Shown piece after piece: positions 1-9,592 of a stretch of 64,000 bases of DNA. Where the stretch lies: assembly GCF_026968045.1 (NCBI RefSeq), contig NZ_JAPVBQ010000001.1:1129238-1193237 (forward strand). The letters are read 5' to 3'. How positions within the stretch are numbered: position 1 is the stretch's first letter; every line of letters starts with the position of its first letter. The notes under the pieces were generated by a model. It worked only from the letters and a program-made list of their open reading frames with translations. It did not search any database and was not told the DNA's origin. Both the position numbers and the translations under genes were made by a program. The stretch comes from Modestobacter sp. VKM Ac-2977 (lineage in GTDB: Bacteria; Actinomycetota; Actinomycetes; Mycobacteriales; Geodermatophilaceae).

Positions 1-1632
1 GACGAAGCGGGGGCCGAGCTCCGGGTCCTTGATGAGCTCCTTGAGCAGCCGGACGAACGCCATCGTGGTGGCGACCTCCTGCTTGCCCGAGCCCCGACGT
101 ACGACCTCGAAGGCCTTGTCGTCGGGTGCCTTGAGGGGCTTGGCGGCGTAGCTGCGCCGGGGGATGGACCCGCCCAGCTGACGCTTCCGCTCCATCATGT
201 ACTGCATCTCGTCGGAGTCGGCTGCCGGCTTGTAGTACGGCGGCAGGGTCTTGTCCAGCTGCTCGTCGGGGATCGGCAGGTAGAGCCGGTCCCGGAAGTT
301 CGCCAGGTCCTCCGCGGTCAGCTTCTTCATCTGGTGCGTGGAGTTGCGGCCCTCGAAGTGGTTGCCGAGCGTCCAGCCCTTGATGGTCTTGGCGAGGATG
401 ACGGTGGGCTGGCCCTTGTGGTCCATCGCGGCCTTGTAGGCGGCGTAGACCTTGCGGTAGTCGTGGCCGCCGCGCTGGAGCTCCCAGACCTCCTTGTCGC
501 TCATCCCCTCGACCAGCTTGCGGGTGCGCGGGTCGCGGCCGAAGAAGTGCTCGCGGACGTAGGCGCCGTCCTCGGCCTTGTAGGTCTGGTAGTCGCCGTC
601 CGGCGTGGAGTTCATCAGGTTGACCAGCGCGCCGTCGCGGTCGGCGGCCAGCAGCTTGTCCCAGCCGCGGCCCCAGATCACCTTGATGACGTTCCAGCCG
701 GCGCCGCGGAAGAAGGACTCCAGCTCCTGGATGACCTTGCCGTTGCCGCGGACCGGGCCGTCGAGCCGCTGCAGGTTGCAGTTGACGACGAAGGTGAGGT
801 TGTCCAGCTCCTCGCGGGCCGCCAGGCCGATCGGGCCGAGCGACTCGGGCTCGTCCATCTCACCGTCGCCGAGGAACGCCCAGACGTGCTGGTCGGAGGT
901 GTCGGCGATGCCGCGGTCGTGCAGGTAGCGGTTGAACCGCGCCTGGTAGATCGCGTTCAGCGGGCCGAGCCCCATCGAGACGGTGGGGAACTCCCAGAAG
1001 TCGGGCATCAGCCGCGGGTGCGGGTAGGACGACAGCCCGCCGCCGGGGTGGCTGACCTCCTGCCGGAAGCCGTCGAGCTGGTGCTCGTCGAGCCGGCCCT
1101 CGAGGTAGGCGCGGGCGTAGATGCCGGGGGAGGCGTGACCCTGGAAGTAGATCTGGTCGCCGCCGCCGGGGTGGTCCTTGCCGCGGAAGAAGTGGTTGAA
1201 GCCGACCTCGTACAGCGATGCCGACGACGCGTAGGACGAGATGTGGCCGCCCACGGCGATGCCCGGGCGCTGCGCCCGGTGGACCATGATCGCGGCGTTC
1301 CACCGGATGTAGGCCCGGATCCGGCGCTCGACGTCCTCGTCGCCGGGGAACCACGGCTCCTGCTCCGGCCCGATCGTGTTGATGTAGTCGGTGCTGCGCA
1401 ACGCGGGGACGCCGACCTGCTGCTCCCGGCTGCGCTCCAGCATCCGGAGCATCAGGTAGCGGGCTCGGCCCCGGCCGGCATGGTCGACGACCGCGTCGAG
1501 GGACTCCAGCCACTCCTGGGTCTCGTCCGGGTCGGTGTCGGGGAGTTGGCTGGCCCGCCCGTCGGTGATGACCGCACGGGGGCTGCCGATGGTGCGGGCG
1601 GGGTCTCCGTCCGACTGCTGCGTTGCGCTCAT
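1..1632 (-). CDS. aceE: Pyruvate dehydrogenase E1 component (homodimeric AceE type), 5' part
   Basis: E1 subunit of the pyruvate dehydrogenase complex; it decarboxylates pyruvate with thiamine diphosphate and hands the acetyl group to the E2 lipoyl domain. The first 544 codons are present and the gene runs off the left edge, so the C-terminal third is not visible. The reverse-strand reading from ATG at 1632 gives an N-terminus of the homodimeric Gram-negative/actinobacterial type, with segments such as [21 protein letters not shown] and [17 protein letters not shown] that match my recollection of AceE. Divergent from the DUF3052 gene across 395 bp, the arrangement also known near mycobacterial aceE. 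No frameshift is seen. The long plus-strand open frame over the same DNA is a high-GC shadow. Confidence 0.95.
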   Translation of the reverse strand, partial: MSATQQSDGDPARTIGSPRAVITDGRASQLPDTDPDETQEWLESLDAVVDHAGRGRARYLMLRMLERSREQQVGVPALRSTDYINTIGPEQEPWFPGDEDVERRIRAYIRWNAAIMVHRAQRPGIAVGGHISSYASSASLYEVGFNHFFRGKDHPGGGDQIYFQGHASPGIYARAYLEGRLDEHQLDGFRQEVSHPGGGLSSYPHPRLMPDFWEFPTVSMGLGPLNAIYQARFNRYLHDRGIADTSDQHVWAFLGDGEMDEPESLGPIGLAAREELDNLTFVVNCNLQRLDGPVRGNGKVIQELESFFRGAGWNVIKVIWGRGWDKLLAADRDGALVNLMNSTPDGDYQTYKAEDGAYVREHFFGRDPRTRKLVEGMSDKEVWELQRGGHDYRKVYAAYKAAMDHKGQPTVILAKTIKGWTLGNHFEGRNSTHQMKKLTAEDLANFRDRLYLPIPDEQLDKTLPPYYKPAADSDEMQYMMERKRQLGGSIPRRSYAAKPLKAPDDKAFEVVRRGSGKQEVATTMAFVRLLKELIKDPELGPRFV

Positions 1633-2027
1633 GCCCCCATCGTCTCCTGCCGGGGCGGCGCGCGTCACGTCTGCCCCGTGTCGCGTCCCGAGGGACGGGA
1701 CGGCGGCGCGGCCGCGCAGCCCGGTCGAGGCCTTGCGCCTGCCCCCCGATGCCCTACGCTCCGCTGCAACGGTGGCCCGGACAGCGTGGGCCCGCACCCC
1801 GGCGACGTCGGGGGACGGGGCACGCCAGGGGCCGCCCTGCACCCGGGCAGAGGGGGTCGGGTCGAGCTGTTCAGAGGTCCCGACCAGGCAGCGCGGGCCG
1901 GGACAGGGCACGATCTCTCCAGGACCATCGCACCGGCGCACTCCGCGACGGGGCGCGCCAGACCGCACAGCAGCACACGAGACAGCCCGGGAGACCGGGC
2001 AGCCGAGCACACGGAGGAACAGCAGGG
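1633..2027. other. 395-bp divergent intergenic region aceE / DUF3052
   Basis: No gene is supported here. It should hold the aceE promoter (leftward) and that of the DUF3052 gene (rightward). The only clear signal is a GGAGGA ribosome-binding site about 10 bases before the DUF3052 ATG. I could not fix a convincing -35/-10 pair in this GC-rich stretch. Confidence 0.5.
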
Positions 2028-2453
2028 ATGAGCGTCGACTCGGGCAGCACCAGCATGGCTGCCCGGCTGGGGATCAAGCCGGGCATGGTCGTGCAGGAGC
2101 TCGGCTGGGACGAGGACGCCGACGAGGACCTGCGCGACTCCGTCGTCGAGCTCTCGGGCGGCGAGATGGTCGACGAGGACTCCGACGAGGTGGCCGACGT
2201 CGTCCTGCTGTGGTGGCGCGACGAGGACGGCGACCTGATCGACGCCCTCGTCGACTCGATCGCCTCGCTCGCCGAGGACGGCGTCGTCTGGCTGCTCGTG
2301 CCGAAGTCCGGGCGCCCCGGCCACGTCGAGCCCGGTGACGTCACCGAGGCCGCCCCCACCGCCGGGCTCGCACAGACCTCCAGCATCTCCGCGGCCAAGG
2401 ACTGGTCGGGCATCCGGCTGGTCACCCCGAAGGCAGCCCGCTCCCGCCGCTGA
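2028..2453 (+). CDS. DUF3052 family protein
   Basis: Acidic 141-aa protein of the actinobacterial DUF3052 family; function unknown. It begins [19 protein letters not shown], keeps the family-like [19 protein letters not shown] segment, has a [18 protein letters not shown] stretch in the middle and ends in a short basic tail. ATG at 2028 is chosen because a GGAGGAAC ribosome-binding site lies just upstream; the frame stays open further upstream but reads like non-coding GC-rich sequence. The position next to aceE on the opposite strand is typical in actinomycetes. No signal peptide or membrane segment, so probably cytoplasmic. Confidence 0.85.
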   Translation: MSVDSGSTSMAARLGIKPGMVVQELGWDEDADEDLRDSVVELSGGEMVDEDSDEVADVVLLWWRDEDGDLIDALVDSIASLAEDGVVWLLVPKSGRPGHVEPGDVTEAAPTAGLAQTSSISAAKDWSGIRLVTPKAARSRR

Positions 2454-2496
2454 ACCCGGTCCGGCGCCCGCGCCGGAGGTGGGGCACGATCGCGGC

Positions 2497-2961
2497 ATGA
2501 GCCTCTCCGTCGGCGAAGCCGCACCCGAGTTCAGCCTGCCCGACCAGGACAAGCAGGTGGTCTCCCTGGCCGGGCTGCGGGGGGCGCCGGTGCTCGTCGT
2601 CTTCTACCCGTTCGCCTTCTCCGGCATCTGCACCGGCGAGCTGTGCCAGCTGCGCGATGAACTGGCCACGTACACCGACGCCGGGGTCCAGGTGGTCGCC
2701 ATCTCCACCGACCCCACCTTCAGCCTCAAGGCGTTCCGGGCCGAGCAGCAGCTGCCCTTCCCGCTGCTCTCGGACTTCTGGCCCCACGGCGCGGCCGCCC
2801 AGGCCTACGGGGTGTTCAACGAGCGGGCCGGGATGGCACTGCGCGGCACGTTCCTGGTGGACGCCGAGGGCACGCTCGTCTTCGCCGAGGTCAACCAGCC
2901 CGGTGACGCGCGGGCGCAGTCGGGCTGGAAGGACGCAGTCGGGCAGCTCGTCGCCGCCTGA
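2497..2961 (+). CDS. ahpE: Peroxiredoxin, AhpE type
   Basis: Thiol peroxidase of the AhpC/TSA superfamily, 154 aa, close to the 153 aa of Mycobacterium AhpE. It reduces hydrogen peroxide, organic peroxides and peroxynitrite. The peroxidatic cysteine is in FAFSGICTGELCQLRDE (about residue 45), and a second cysteine lies four residues later. AhpE proteins are usually one-Cys enzymes, so the second Cys may not be resolving. The active-site threonine and the conserved arginine near the C-terminal half (GMALRGTFLVD) are present. ATG 2497 follows DUF3052 by 43 bases, so the two may be cotranscribed, as mycobacterial synteny also suggests. Confidence 0.9.
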   Translation: MSLSVGEAAPEFSLPDQDKQVVSLAGLRGAPVLVVFYPFAFSGICTGELCQLRDELATYTDAGVQVVAISTDPTFSLKAFRAEQQLPFPLLSDFWPHGAAAQAYGVFNERAGMALRGTFLVDAEGTLVFAEVNQPGDARAQSGWKDAVGQLVAA

Positions 2962-3028
2962 GCCGCCGTCCCACCGCAGTCCGTCGGGCGGCCAGGGGCA
3001 GGGCAGGCTCCCGCTACCCTGGCCGCAC

Positions 3029-3100
3029 GGGCGCGTAGCTCAGCGGGAGAGCTCTCGCCTTACAAGCGAGCGGTCGCAGGTTCGATCCCTGCCGCGCCCA
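3029..3100 (+). tRNA. tRNA-Val, anticodon TAC
   Basis: A complete cloverleaf is readable. Acceptor GGGCGCG (3029-3035) pairs with CGCGCCC (3093-3099). The D stem is GCTC/GAGC. Anticodon stem CTCGC/GCGAG encloses loop CTTACAA with anticodon TAC (3061-3063). The T arm contains GGTTCGATCCC. CCA is not encoded. It reads GUA valine codons. Confidence 0.95.
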
Positions 3101-3116
3101 CTCTCGGCCGATGGTC

Positions 3117-5075
3117 TCAGTCGTCGGTGCCGCGGACGCCGGTGCGCCGGCCCGGGGTGGTCGCCCGGATCAGCCGCCGGGCGGCGTCGATCTCCCGGGC
3201 CACCGGGGCCAGCACGCCCTCGGCGTGGATCTCGGCGTCGTCGGGGGCGCGGTGCTCGCGCAGGTCCTGCTCCAGCTGCCGGATCGCCTTGCACAGCACC
3301 CCGACCTGCGCGGAGTCGGGGGCCGGCTCGCCTGCCCGCATGGCGATGACCGCCTCGGTGACCGCGTCCGACGTCCGCTCCAGCTGCACGATCACCGGCC
3401 ACCAGGCCGCCGCCCGGGTGCTGATCGGCGGCGGCTCGGCCAGCCGGCGCTGCAGCTGCGTCTGCAGCTCCGTCAGCGCCCGGTAGCTGCCCCGCCGGGC
3501 CCGCCGGGTGGCCTCGGGTCCCTGGGTGAACGCGGCGTCGACGAAGCGGTCCAGTGCCAGGGTGGCGCTGCGCAGCGCGTCGTCCAGCGGGGCCCGCCAG
3601 GTCTGCGGCCACAGCAGGTAGCCGAACACGAGCACGATCGCGCAGCCGATCAGGGTGTCGATCAGCCGGGCGCCGACCAGCTCGGCGCCACTGGGCGTGG
3701 CGAGGTCCAGCAGCAGGATGATCAGCGGCGTCTGGAAGACCGAGAACAGCCCGAAGTTGCCGCTACGGGCCCACGGCAGCGCGCCGGCGGCGAGCGCCAG
3801 GGGGAGCAGCACCCAGGCGTCCCGGTGCAGGAAGGTCAGCAGCAGCGAGCCGATCAGGACGCCGAGCAGGGTGCCCGCGCCGCGCTGCACGGCCCGGGTG
3901 AACACCGAGCCGTAGTCCGGCTTGAGCACGATCGCCACGGTCAGCAGCACCCAGTAGGGCCGCTCGATCGGCAGCAGCTGGCGGGCGATCTCGGCGACCG
4001 TCATGCACAGCGTGAGCCGGACGACGAAGGCCCGGGAGTCGGCGTTGCCCACGGTCCGGTCGAACAGGTCGTGCAGCCGCACCCGCCACTCCGGCTCGGG
4101 CCGTACGACCGCTGCCGAGGCCCGCTCCTCCGGGTCGCCGACGACGTTCCACACCAACCGCAGACCGTGCCGGACCGCCCGGCGCGGTGCCGGTGCGTCC
4201 TCGACCGGCGGCGGCCGTTCGCCGAGCACCGGACGACGGCTGGTGACGGCGGTGGCCAGGGCGTGCGCCGCGCCGATGTCCCGGGAGTCGGCCGGCACCC
4301 CGGCCCGGGCGCTGGCCACGGCTCCCTCCACCAGCGGTGCTGCCGCGTTGAGCACCCCGGCCAGCTCGGCGAGCTCCCGGCTGCGGCCGGCCGAGCGGCT
4401 GCGGGCGTGGATGACCCGGTCGTAGCCGGCGTTCAGCGCCAGGGTGAGCTCGCGGCGGGCCTCCTCGGTGCGGTCGGTGCCGATGGCCTCGAGCAGCTCG
4501 GCGACCCGGGTGAACACCACCCCCACGGCGGACCGGTCGGGGTCCAGCTGCTCGGTGCGCGCCTGCACCAGGACGGCGAGGGCTCCCCACGCCGCCCCGG
4601 CCAGGAAGAACCCGAGCTCGACGCCGGCGGACAGCGGGGTCTCCAGCCCGGAGGAGATCGCGGTGTAGATGAGCAGCTGCAGGGCGCCCAGGGAGAAGGC
4701 ACCGCTGATCGAGCTCAGCAGCGCGGCGATCGCCGAGACGACGACCATCAGCAGCACCGGCTGCCAGCCGCCGCCGGTGAGGCCGTGCCCGACCAGCAGG
4801 CCGACGCCGCCCAGCAGCGAGGCCGCGGAGACCCGGCGCAGCCGCACGCGCAGCGGGCCCGACTGCGGTGCCAGCGTCGCGGCCAGCGAGCCCATGGTGG
4901 CGAACACCCCGGCGCCCAGCGCCGGGCCCTCGACACCGCCGACGGCCAGGGCGACGGCCAGCGGGGCGGGGATGACCAGGGCGAAACGGGTGACGTCGCG
5001 CCACGGCACGCCCGCCGGACTGGTGCGCACCAGCTCCTCGAGCCAGGCCGGCGCCCGCAACCCCCGCTCCGCCAC
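3117..5075 (-). CDS. FUSC family integral membrane protein
   Basis: Membrane protein of about 652 aa with the fusaric-acid-resistance (FUSC/YccS) architecture: two clusters of about six hydrophobic helices, each followed by a cytoplasmic region. The first cluster starts near FALVIPAPLAVALAVGG. The second includes LTLCMTVAEIARQLLPIERPYWVLLTVAIVLKPDYGSVFTRAVQRGAGTLL-type sequence, the FUSC hallmark (PYW, KPDYGS, R..RxxGT). Such proteins are thought to export aromatic acids or act as membrane stress factors; the substrate here is unknown. GTG 5075 is preferred because GGAGG sits about 9 bases upstream; the frame is open further up but without signals. It ends 16 bases from the tRNA. Confidence 0.85.
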   Translation of the reverse strand: MAERGLRAPAWLEELVRTSPAGVPWRDVTRFALVIPAPLAVALAVGGVEGPALGAGVFATMGSLAATLAPQSGPLRVRLRRVSAASLLGGVGLLVGHGLTGGGWQPVLLMVVVSAIAALLSSISGAFSLGALQLLIYTAISSGLETPLSAGVELGFFLAGAAWGALAVLVQARTEQLDPDRSAVGVVFTRVAELLEAIGTDRTEEARRELTLALNAGYDRVIHARSRSAGRSRELAELAGVLNAAAPLVEGAVASARAGVPADSRDIGAAHALATAVTSRRPVLGERPPPVEDAPAPRRAVRHGLRLVWNVVGDPEERASAAVVRPEPEWRVRLHDLFDRTVGNADSRAFVVRLTLCMTVAEIARQLLPIERPYWVLLTVAIVLKPDYGSVFTRAVQRGAGTLLGVLIGSLLLTFLHRDAWVLLPLALAAGALPWARSGNFGLFSVFQTPLIILLLDLATPSGAELVGARLIDTLIGCAIVLVFGYLLWPQTWRAPLDDALRSATLALDRFVDAAFTQGPEATRRARRGSYRALTELQTQLQRRLAEPPPISTRAAAWWPVIVQLERTSDAVTEAVIAMRAGEPAPDSAQVGVLCKAIRQLEQDLREHRAPDDAEIHAEGVLAPVAREIDAARRLIRATTPGRRTGVRGTDD

Positions 5076-5178
5076 GGGGGCAGCCTCCCACCCGGGCGCG
5101 GCGCGCCGGGCCAGGACGTCGCACACTGGACGCCGTGCCGTGCCCGGGAGCCCACCGCCGCACCGGCCCGGCCCGGCA

Positions 5179-8100
5179 GTGACGGCCACCGTCGAACAGA
5201 CCGCCGCGCCGTCCGCCGACCGCACCGACCCGGTGCCCGAGGGCGGCTGGTTCCGCCGGCTCGTCGGCTACTGCCTGCGCCACCGGGCCGACCTGATCGG
5301 CGCGTTCGGCGCGGCCCTGATCGGGTCGGTGATCGCCGCCGGGGTGCCGCTGCTGACCCGTGAGGTGGTCGACCGGGTCGTGGCCGGCGCGGAGTCCGGG
5401 CGCCCGGTGGACGTCTCGCCGTTCCTCGTCGCGCTCGTGCTGGCCGGGGTGCTGCGGTTCGCGGCCGGCTTCGTCCGCCGCTACCTGGCCGGCCGGCTGT
5501 CGCTGGACGTGCAGCTGGACCTGCGCGACGACGTCGCCGCGGCGCTGTCCCGGCTGGACGGCCCGGGGCAGGACCGGCTGCAGACCGGGCAGACGGTCAG
5601 TCGCTCGATCAGCGACATCACCCTCGTGCAGGGGCTGCTGGCGTTCCTGCCCAACCTCACCGGCAGCGCTCTGCTGTTCGTCGTCTCCCTCGGCGTCATG
5701 GCCTGGCTCTCCCCGCTGCTCACCCTGGTCGCGCTCGCCGTCGGCCCGGCGCTGTGGTGGCTGGCGCTGCGGTCCCGCCGGGACCTCTTCCCGGCCAACT
5801 GGGCCGCCCAGCAGCAGGCCGGGGTGGTGGCCGGGGACGTCGAGGCCGCGGTCAGCGGGGTGCGCGTGGTGAAGGGGTTCGGGCAGGAGGACCGCGAGCT
5901 CGACCGGCTCGACGGCGGTGCCCGCCGGCTGTTCGGCGCCCGGATGCGGGTGGTCCGGTTCACCGCCCGCTACAACCCGCTGCTGCAGGCGGTCCCGGCG
6001 CTGGGCCAGGTGGGGGTGCTGGCGTTCGGTGGGTGGCTGGCGTTGCGCGGCTCCATCACGCTGGGGACCTTCCTGGCCTTCGCCACCTACCTGGCCGTGC
6101 TCGTCTCACCGGTCCGCCAGCTCGCCGCCGTCCTCACCCTCGGGCAGCAGGCCCGGGCCGGGGTGGAGCGGGTGCTGGAGATCATCGACGCCCGGCCGAC
6201 GCTGGTGTCCGGCACCGCCCCGCTGCCCGCCGGCCCGCTGCCGGTCGAGCTGGCCGGGGTGACCTTCGGGTACGAACCGGGCCGTCCGGTGCTCTCCGGG
6301 GTGTCGCTGCGGGTCGAGCCGGGGGAGACACTGGCGCTGATCGGCACCTCGGGGTCGGGCAAGTCCAGCGTGGTGAGCCTGCTGCCGCGCTTCTACGACG
6401 TCTCCGTCGGGGCGGTGCGGATCGGCGGCCGGGACGTCCGCGACCTGGACCTCGGTGCGCTGCGCGGCGCGCTCGGCGTCGTCTTCGAGGACAGCTTCCT
6501 GTTCTCCGACTCGGTGCGCGCCAACATCGCCTTCGGCCGCCCGGACGCCAGCGACGCCGAGGTCCGCGCCGCCGCCCGCGCCGCCCAGGCCGACGGGTTC
6601 ATCAGCGAGCTGCCCGACGGCTACGACACCGTCGTCGGCGAGCAGGGGCTGACCCTCTCCGGCGGGCAGCGGCAGCGGGTCGCCCTGGCCCGCGCCCTGC
6701 TCACCGACCCGCGGGTGCTGGTGCTCGACGACGCCACGTCCGCGGTCGACGCCGCGGTAGAGGCCCGGATCCACACCGCGCTGCGCACCGCCGTCCAGGG
6801 CCGGACGACGCTGCTGGTCGCGCACCGCCGCTCCACCCTGGCGCTCGCCGACCGGGTGGCCGTGTTGGACGCCGGGCGGGTGGTCGACGTCGGCACCGCG
6901 GCGGAGCTGGAGGCGCGCTCCCCGCTGTACCGGCTGCTGCTGTCCGGCACCGGCGGCGAGCCGGCCGCGGACGACGCCCCGCCGGCCGGCAGGACCACCC
7001 CGGCCGCCTGGCCGGAGCCCGAGCCGGTCGCCGAGGACGACGGCCCGGCGCAGCCCGCGGCCCCCTCCATCGGCGGTCGGGGCTCGGCGATGGCGGCGGC
7101 GGCGCCCACGCCGATGCTGCGGCAGCTGGTCGCCCGGCTGCCCCCGACCGTCGACGACCCCGAGGTGCCGGCCGACCGTGCCCGCGCCGGCGACCAGGAG
7201 TTCTCGCTGTGGCGGCTTATCCGGCCGTTCCGGTGGCCGCTGGCGGGTGCGCTGGTCCTGGTGGCGCTGGACACCGCGGCGCAGCTGGCGATCCCGGCGC
7301 TGGTGCGCAAGGGCGTCGACGACGGGATCACCGCCGGGTCGACGTCCCTGCTGTTCGGGGTCGCCGGCATCGCGCTGGTCGTCGTCGGCGCCGGTCTGCT
7401 GGTCGGGCGGGGCGCGGCGTGGCTCACCGGGCGCACCGGCGAGCGGCTGCTCTACACGCTGCGGGTGAAGACCTTCGCCCAGCTCCAGCGGCTCGGGCTG
7501 GACTACTACGAGCGCGAGCTCGGCGGCCGGATCATGACCCGGATGACCACCGACGTCGACGCGCTGTCGGCGTTCCTGCAGACCGGGCTGACCACGGCGG
7601 TGATCAGCGTGCTGACGCTGGTCGGGGTGCTGGTCGTGGTCTTCCTCTACGACGTGGTGCTGGCCGGGGTGCTCGTCGCGTCGCTGCCGGTGCTGGCGGT
7701 CACCACCGTGTGGTTCCGGTCCCGGTCGGTGCCGGCCTACACCGAGGCCCGGGAACGGGTCAGCGCGGTCAACGCCCGGTTGCAGGAGGACGTCGCCGGC
7801 ATCCGGGTGACCCAGGCCTTCGACCGGGCCGAGCACTCGACCGCCACCTTCCGCGGGTACGCACAGGCCTATCGCGACGTGCGGCTGCGGGCCCAGCGGT
7901 ACATCGCCACCTACTTCCCGTTCGTCGAGTTCCTCTCCGAGGTGGCCGCCGCCGCGGTGCTGGCGGTGGGCGCCGCACGGCTGGCTGCCGGCGACATCAC
8001 CGCCGGCGTCCTGCTGGCCTTCGTGCTGTACGTGAACACGTTCTTCTCCCCGGTGCAGCAGCTGTCCCAGGTGTTCGACAGCTACCAGCAGGCCGCGGTG

Positions 8101-8937
8101 GGCCTGCGCCGGCTGCGCGGCCTGCTGCGGACGCCGACCTCCACCCCGGCCGCGGCCGACCCGGCGCCGGTGGGCCGGCTGCGGGGGGAGGTGCGGCTGG
8201 TCGACGTCACGTTCAGCTACCGCGGCGCCCCGGCCCCGGCGCTGCGGGGCGTCTCACTCACCGTCGCGCCGGGAGAGACCGTGGCGCTGGTGGGCGAGAC
8301 GGGGGCGGGCAAGTCGACGGTGGTGAAGCTGGTCGCCCGCTTCTACGACCCGACGTCCGGGGCGGTCTGCGTCGACGGCGTCGACCTGCGTTCGCTGGAC
8401 CTGCTGCAGTACCGGGCCCGGCTCGGCGTCGTCCCGCAGGAGGCGTACCTGTTCGCCGGCACGGTGCGCGACGCGGTCGCCTACGGCCGGCCGGACGCCT
8501 CGGACGCGGAGGTCGAGGCCGCGGCCCGTGCGGTGGGCGCGCACGAGATGGTCGCCGGGCTGCCGCAGGGCTACCGGACGCGGGTGGGGGAGCGCGGGCG
8601 GTCGCTGTCGGCCGGGCAGCGGCAGCTGCTGGCGCTGGCCCGCGCCCAGCTGGTCGACCCCGACGTCCTGCTGCTGGACGAGGCGACCGCGTCGCTCGAC
8701 CTGGCCACCGAGGCGGCGGTCACCCGGGCGGCCGACGTCGTCGCCCGGCGGCGGACGACGCTGGTCGTGGCGCACCGGCTCACCACCGCGGCCCGCGCCG
8801 ACCGGGTGGCGGTGCTCGACGGCGGGCGGGTCGTCGAGGTCGGCCCGCACGCCGAGCTGCTGGGCGCCGGCGGTGCCTACGCCGCACTGTGGGCGGCCTA
8901 CACCGCCGACGAGGACGCCGACCCGCTGATGGACTGA
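5179..8937 (+). CDS. Fused double-module ABC exporter (TMD-NBD-TMD-NBD)
   Basis: Single 1252-aa chain holding two complete type I exporter halves, the layout of mycobacterial Rv0194-type multidrug exporters. TMD1 is at about residues 30-320 and NBD1 about 355-590 (Walker A GTSGSGKSS, signature LSGGQRQ, Walker B VLVLDDATSAVD). TMD2 is at about 675-975 and NBD2 about 1005-1245 (Walker A GETGAGKST, signature LSAGQRQ, Walker B LLLDEATASLD). NBD1 has Asp where NBD2 has the catalytic Glu, so one ATP site is probably degenerate, as in heterodimeric exporters. An Ala/Pro-rich linker joins the halves. GTG 5179 was chosen because homology starts shortly after; it is divergent from the FUSC gene. Substrate unknown. 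Confidence 0.93.
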   Translation: MTATVEQTAAPSADRTDPVPEGGWFRRLVGYCLRHRADLIGAFGAALIGSVIAAGVPLLTREVVDRVVAGAESGRPVDVSPFLVALVLAGVLRFAAGFVRRYLAGRLSLDVQLDLRDDVAAALSRLDGPGQDRLQTGQTVSRSISDITLVQGLLAFLPNLTGSALLFVVSLGVMAWLSPLLTLVALAVGPALWWLALRSRRDLFPANWAAQQQAGVVAGDVEAAVSGVRVVKGFGQEDRELDRLDGGARRLFGARMRVVRFTARYNPLLQAVPALGQVGVLAFGGWLALRGSITLGTFLAFATYLAVLVSPVRQLAAVLTLGQQARAGVERVLEIIDARPTLVSGTAPLPAGPLPVELAGVTFGYEPGRPVLSGVSLRVEPGETLALIGTSGSGKSSVVSLLPRFYDVSVGAVRIGGRDVRDLDLGALRGALGVVFEDSFLFSDSVRANIAFGRPDASDAEVRAAARAAQADGFISELPDGYDTVVGEQGLTLSGGQRQRVALARALLTDPRVLVLDDATSAVDAAVEARIHTALRTAVQGRTTLLVAHRRSTLALADRVAVLDAGRVVDVGTAAELEARSPLYRLLLSGTGGEPAADDAPPAGRTTPAAWPEPEPVAEDDGPAQPAAPSIGGRGSAMAAAAPTPMLRQLVARLPPTVDDPEVPADRARAGDQEFSLWRLIRPFRWPLAGALVLVALDTAAQLAIPALVRKGVDDGITAGSTSLLFGVAGIALVVVGAGLLVGRGAAWLTGRTGERLLYTLRVKTFAQLQRLGLDYYERELGGRIMTRMTTDVDALSAFLQTGLTTAVISVLTLVGVLVVVFLYDVVLAGVLVASLPVLAVTTVWFRSRSVPAYTEARERVSAVNARLQEDVAGIRVTQAFDRAEHSTATFRGYAQAYRDVRLRAQRYIATYFPFVEFLSEVAAAAVLAVGAARLAAGDITAGVLLAFVLYVNTFFSPVQQLSQVFDSYQQAAVGLRRLRGLLRTPTSTPAAADPAPVGRLRGEVRLVDVTFSYRGAPAPALRGVSLTVAPGETVALVGETGAGKSTVVKLVARFYDPTSGAVCVDGVDLRSLDLLQYRARLGVVPQEAYLFAGTVRDAVAYGRPDASDAEVEAAARAVGAHEMVAGLPQGYRTRVGERGRSLSAGQRQLLALARAQLVDPDVLLLDEATASLDLATEAAVTRAADVVARRRTTLVVAHRLTTAARADRVAVLDGGRVVEVGPHAELLGAGGAYAALWAAYTADEDADPLMD

Positions 8938-8950
8938 GCGGCACGGCCCG

Positions 8951-8968
8951 GGGCGGTGGGGGCCGCCC
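8951..8968. terminator. Short hairpin between convergent genes
   Basis: GGGCGG/CCGCCC with a 6-base loop between the stop of the ABC exporter and the stop of the convergent membrane-protein gene. It has no U-tract. A bidirectional terminator is plausible from position only. Confidence 0.35.
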
Positions 8969-9406
8969 TCAGTCCAGCCGCCACGACATGAGCGCTGCGC
9001 CCATGGGGGAGAAGTAGAACGCCAGCGCGGCGAGGCAGGTCAGGGCCACCAGTGCCAGGCCGGCCGTCACCACCGGGGCGCTCCGCCGACGGCGCGGGGC
9101 CAGGCCGGTCAGTGCGGCGATGAGCACGGCCAGCAGGCCGAGCGGCGTCAGACTGATGGCGAGGAGGCCGGTGAGCTGGGTGACGCCGGCGAGTGGGCCC
9201 TGCGGCCAGAGGTCCTTGGGGTCGTGCGCGCCACTGGACACCTCGGCCAGCGGCAGGGCGTCGAGGTCGTTGACGTAGTAGGGCACCAGCAGGCCGGCCA
9301 GGTAGGGCGCCACCGCCAGCACGGTCAGCCCGGCGAGCAGGGCGACCCGGCGGCCACCCACCGGGCGGGGCGGGGCGCTGACCGTCTCCGGCACCACGGT
9401 GCTCAT
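8969..9406 (-). CDS. Small hypothetical membrane protein
   Basis: 145-aa protein that I do not recognise. Three hydrophobic segments are visible: VALLAGLTVLAVAPYLAGLL (about 21-40), a longer one around LTGLLAISLTPLGLLAVLIAAL, and VVTAGLALVALTCLAALAFYF near the C-terminus, separated by a short RRRR loop. ATG 9406 is the first in-frame start close to the hydrophobic region. It is divergent from the acetyltransferase gene, with a perfect 24-bp palindrome in the intervening DNA. No catalytic motif is apparent. Confidence 0.6.
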   Translation of the reverse strand: MSTVVPETVSAPPRPVGGRRVALLAGLTVLAVAPYLAGLLVPYYVNDLDALPLAEVSSGAHDPKDLWPQGPLAGVTQLTGLLAISLTPLGLLAVLIAALTGLAPRRRRSAPVVTAGLALVALTCLAALAFYFSPMGAALMSWRLD

Positions 9407-9557
9407 GCCGCCGAGGCTGGCAGATGCGGCCCACCCCTGGCCAGGGACGGCCGGCATCCGCCGAGTGAGCAGTTGGTGCTGCCCGCCCCGGCGCGCCCGC
9501 GCGTGTCGTCGACCAGTTCTGCCCACTCGGGCTCCGACGAGCAGGGCCGCCGCGGTC

Positions 9558-9581
9558 GACACGTCGACCGGTCGACGTGTC
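9558..9581. promoter_or_regulatory. Perfect 24-bp palindrome in divergent intergenic DNA
   Basis: Half-site GACACGTCGACC followed directly by its exact reverse complement, centred between 9569 and 9570. It ends 11 bases before the ATG of the acetyltransferase gene and lies 152 bases upstream of the divergent membrane-protein gene. It looks like a dimeric-repressor operator. No regulator gene adjoins it. Confidence 0.55.
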
Positions 9582-9592
9582 AGGGTGCCGAC

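Noticed and set aside
334..2031. 565-aa plus-strand open frame across aceE
   Set aside because: Antisense shadow of aceE; low-complexity Val/Ala/Asp/Arg composition with no family similarity.
5754..9017. 1087-aa alternative frame inside the ABC exporter
   Set aside because: Gly/Arg/Ala-rich out-of-frame shadow; the other frame has full ABC motifs.
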